Positions 61,414 through 64,000 of a stretch of 64,000 nt of DNA are shown here, piece by piece; the first letter of the stretch is position 1, and every line of letters starts with the position of its first letter. The notes under the pieces are model-generated. The model did no database searches. It had not been told where the DNA came from and saw nothing but the letters and a program-made list of their open reading frames with translations. The stretch is from Quercus robur (lineage: Eukaryota; Streptophyta; Magnoliopsida; Fagales; Fagaceae): the NCBI RefSeq assembly GCF_932294415.1, contig NC_065536.1, positions 39,697,854-39,761,853 of the forward strand, written 5' to 3'. The translations under genes and the position numbers were made by a program.

Positions 61414-64000
61414 TGATGAGAATCAACAAGCATTCAAGGATCCATTGCATGTTCCAATTGGGCCTATTACTAAAGCAAGATCCAAGAAGATCAAAGAAGC
61501 ACTTAATGGGCTGATTCAAGAGATTTGGGCTAATTCAAACGCAGGACATTCCAAGCTGGGCCCAAAGAAAGATGAAGGCGTACTAAATTTAATTCAAGCT
61601 ATTGAGGGCTGATTTGGCTTAATTGGGCTTGATTTATAGCGTGGATTAATGGCTGATTGATTTTCCAGCTCCATATCAGTCAATAGATATTTTTCCTATT
61701 CTGGAGCTTCTAAATTTCGAACCAAATCTACCTTAATTTTAGGCTTTTATTATTTAGAACGTTTTTTAGCTATTTTCCTATTTTGGATTTGCTAATTTCA
61801 GACCAAATCAACTTTTATTTAGGGTTTTATTATTTAGTACGTTTTTAGATTTTCTATTTTCAGTCATGTCTTATAAATAGCATGCACTCATTGTAATAGA
61901 AGAAATTATTGAATAAAAAAAAAAGGTGACGCTTTGCTCTTCTTTTGGTTCTTCAAGAACTGTGAACTTATCAGGGATTCTTCTTTGTGGCGTTCAAACT
62001 TTATACCTTTGGTTCGTGATTCAATTATAATTATTGGGTCAAGGTGTTACATTTATATCTTTGGTTCGCATTTCGATTATAAACGTTGGGTCAAGGTTTC
62101 TATCAAAAATCTGAAGTTTAGTTTTCTTGGGCAAGTATTCCAATATTTTTGTTGGGTCTCAAAGCGTGTCGATTGAGGTTCACATCATTTGGTATCAAAG
62201 CACAGGTTCTAAAATCAGTTTTCTACCCCTTTATCTTTTGTTTCCTGTTATCATCCTATCTTGTTCCTTTTGTGTTCTTTATTCCTTATTCTTATTTTGT
62301 GACGTGCACTAGGTTAAAATTGTGCACCAAGTTACCAAAAAAAAAAACGTGAAAAAAAAAAGAAAAAAGAAAAGACTTCAAAAAAAGAAATAGAAAACAG
62401 AAAAAAAAAAAATTTTTGTTTGTAGTTTCAATTCACTCAGACCAAAATACTATTTTCTTTTGTCCTCTTCCTTGCTTTAGTGTTTCTATCATATTTTCTT
62501 GCCATTGGTATTAGTTTAAATACTATAAGTTGAATTTCTTGATCAAGTTTATTAGTTTAAGCAGAACTGAAAAGGAGAAGCTACGAGTGGAAAAAGGCAA
62601 GAGAGTGTGAGAGTAATATTGGAAAAAAGCCAATTTAAGAGTGAAACACGAGTGTGAGTGACATAATTTGAGTGCAAACACGTGAGGGAGTGTTGTGAGG
62701 AATTGTTTCTAACATCTCTTTGTAGTTTTAAAAATATGTCTTCCAGGGACGAAACATCAAATAGGGAAGGAAGGGAGGAGTCATCCCTTATGTTGCAGAC
62801 TATGCAACAACAGTTTGAGCGCACAAACGTGGTGTTTAATGATATTCAGGATCAGATGGATAGGCAAGACGCTGTTATTGCTTCTTTGCGTGAAGAGCAT
62901 CCCCAAAGAGCCCCTAATGCTAGAAGGCAAGAAAGGCGTGCGCGCGTGAATGATTCTGATGCCTACCATGAGGAAGAGTATGAAGATGAAGATGATCAAG
63001 TTTCATTGAACAATGAGGGCAAGTTTGTGCCAAGGGGAGAAAGGCATGGTAGAGGTTTCCGAAGAGATCCAAGATGGCAAGATGGGACTGACAGAAACCT
63101 AGGAAACATCAAAATGAAGATACCATCATTCCAAGGGAAAAATGATCCAGAAGTGTACTTGAAGTGGGAGAAGAAGGTGGAGTTCATCTTTGAGTGCCAC
63201 AACTACTCCGAGGAGAAAAAGGTAAAACTAGCTGTGATTGAGTTTACTGACTATGCTCTTATATGGTAGGATCAACTTGTGATGAACAGAAGGAGAAACT
63301 ATGAGAGGCCTATTGAGACGTGGGAGGAAATGAAGGCCACCATGAGGAGGCGGTTTGTCCCTAGTCACTACTATAGGGACTTGTATAAAAAATTACAGAG
63401 CCTTACTCAAGGCTATAGGAGCGTGGATGACTACTGCAAGGAGATGGAGATTGGCAGGATTCGAGCTAATGTAGAGAAGGATAGAGAAGCTACTATGGCA
63501 AGGTTTCTAAATGAGCTGAATCGGGACATTGCCAACGTGGTGGAGTTGTAGCACTACGTGGAGTTGGAGGACATGGTGCACATGGCAATAAAGGTGGAAC
63601 GACAGCTTAAAAGGAAAGGAACTCGGTCATTTCAAAATTTGGACTCCTCTACTTCATGGAGGTCAAATGGGAGGAAAGACGAAGGGGTTGTCTTCAAATC
63701 CAAAACCGAACCACCAAAAAGGAGAGATGAAGCTCCCAATGTCAACAAAGGTAAAAACAAATATCAAACTCGTAATCGTGATATTAAGTGTTTTCGTTGT
63801 TTGGGAGTAGGTCATATTGCTTCAGAATGCCCAAATAAGAGGACCATGATCACATGTGTTAATGGAGAGGTGGAAATTGAAAGTGAGGAAGATGATGACC
63901 AGATGCCATCACTGGAGGATGCTTGTGATGATAATGTAGAGTATCCAGTGGAAGGTGAGTCACTTGTGGCTAGGCGTGCTTTAAGTGCCCAAGTTAAAGA
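61414..64000 (+). mobile_element. Ty3/Gypsy LTR retrotransposon fossil, 5' part, continues off the right edge
   Basis: An LTR of about 770 bp (roughly 61415-62184) is followed by a tRNA-Met-type primer site (TGGTATCAAAGCACAGG, about 62190). A gag region from about 62736 comes next (KMKIPSFQGKNDPEVYLKWE, ERPIETWEEMKATMRRRFVP), then a CCHC knuckle (CFRCLGVGHIASECP). The LTR carries the tail of a pol reading frame (DPLHVPIGPITKARSKKIKE), so in this family pol probably ended inside the 3' LTR. The element is broken, with the gag frame interrupted about twice; the rest lies beyond the window. It is inserted in the FRS remnant. Age cannot be judged without the second LTR. Confidence 0.88.

Overview
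This is nuclear DNA of a flowering plant. The evidence is intron-rich genes with GT-AG junctions, chloroplast-type and GT47 proteins, a plant mobile domain (PMD) gene, FAR1-type sequence, Ty3/Gypsy elements and many plant-type MITEs. Protein wording and repeat content suggest a woody eudicot, perhaps Fagaceae, but that is inference.

Layout: (1) 1-3950, minus: a DUF1350 hydrolase-like gene whose last exon(s) lie off the left edge. (2) 4183-35904: what I read as one giant Mutator-like element (MULE) of about 31.7 kb. It is bounded by a perfect 10-bp target-site duplication (ACTATAGGAG at 4173-4182 and 35905-35914) and by diverged inverted ends that align without a gap over their first roughly 50 bases. 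A PMD gene (5 exons, in-phase, 718 aa) starts near the left end on the plus strand. A MURA-type transposase (more than 920 codons, uninterrupted) starts near the right end on the minus strand. This converging layout recalls maize MuDR, with a PMD protein in the second-gene position. Between and inside the two genes sits cargo: a 5'-truncated histidyl-tRNA synthetase fragment antisense inside PMD intron 1, and a row of same-strand exon fragments of at least six other host genes (SG1-like TPR protein, callose synthase, DRP3-type dynamin, topoisomerase II, cyclin C, pectinesterase). Nested SINE, LINE and TIR elements and a long hairpin are also present. (3) 36175-37988: a truncated Ty3/Gypsy piece (gag plus LTR, minus). 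(4) 39234-43723: a second MULE-like foldback element with arms of about 1.7 kb and a perfect 10-bp TSD, ending about 150 bp before the start codon of (5) a GT47 exostosin-type glycosyltransferase gene at 43884-46197. (6) 46200-52800: no confident gene; several non-autonomous TIR elements. (7) 52813-56378, minus: a complete five-exon gene for a WBP2/GRAM-like protein (UPF0664, At5g11680 type). (8) 58828-61412, minus: a decayed FAR1-related sequence, cut off by (9) a Ty3/Gypsy element running off the right edge.

The three ordinary host genes look functional. Most of the remaining DNA is transposon-derived. The giant PMD-carrying, gene-capturing MULE is the main discovery candidate. All calls were made by eye from sequence, without database searches.
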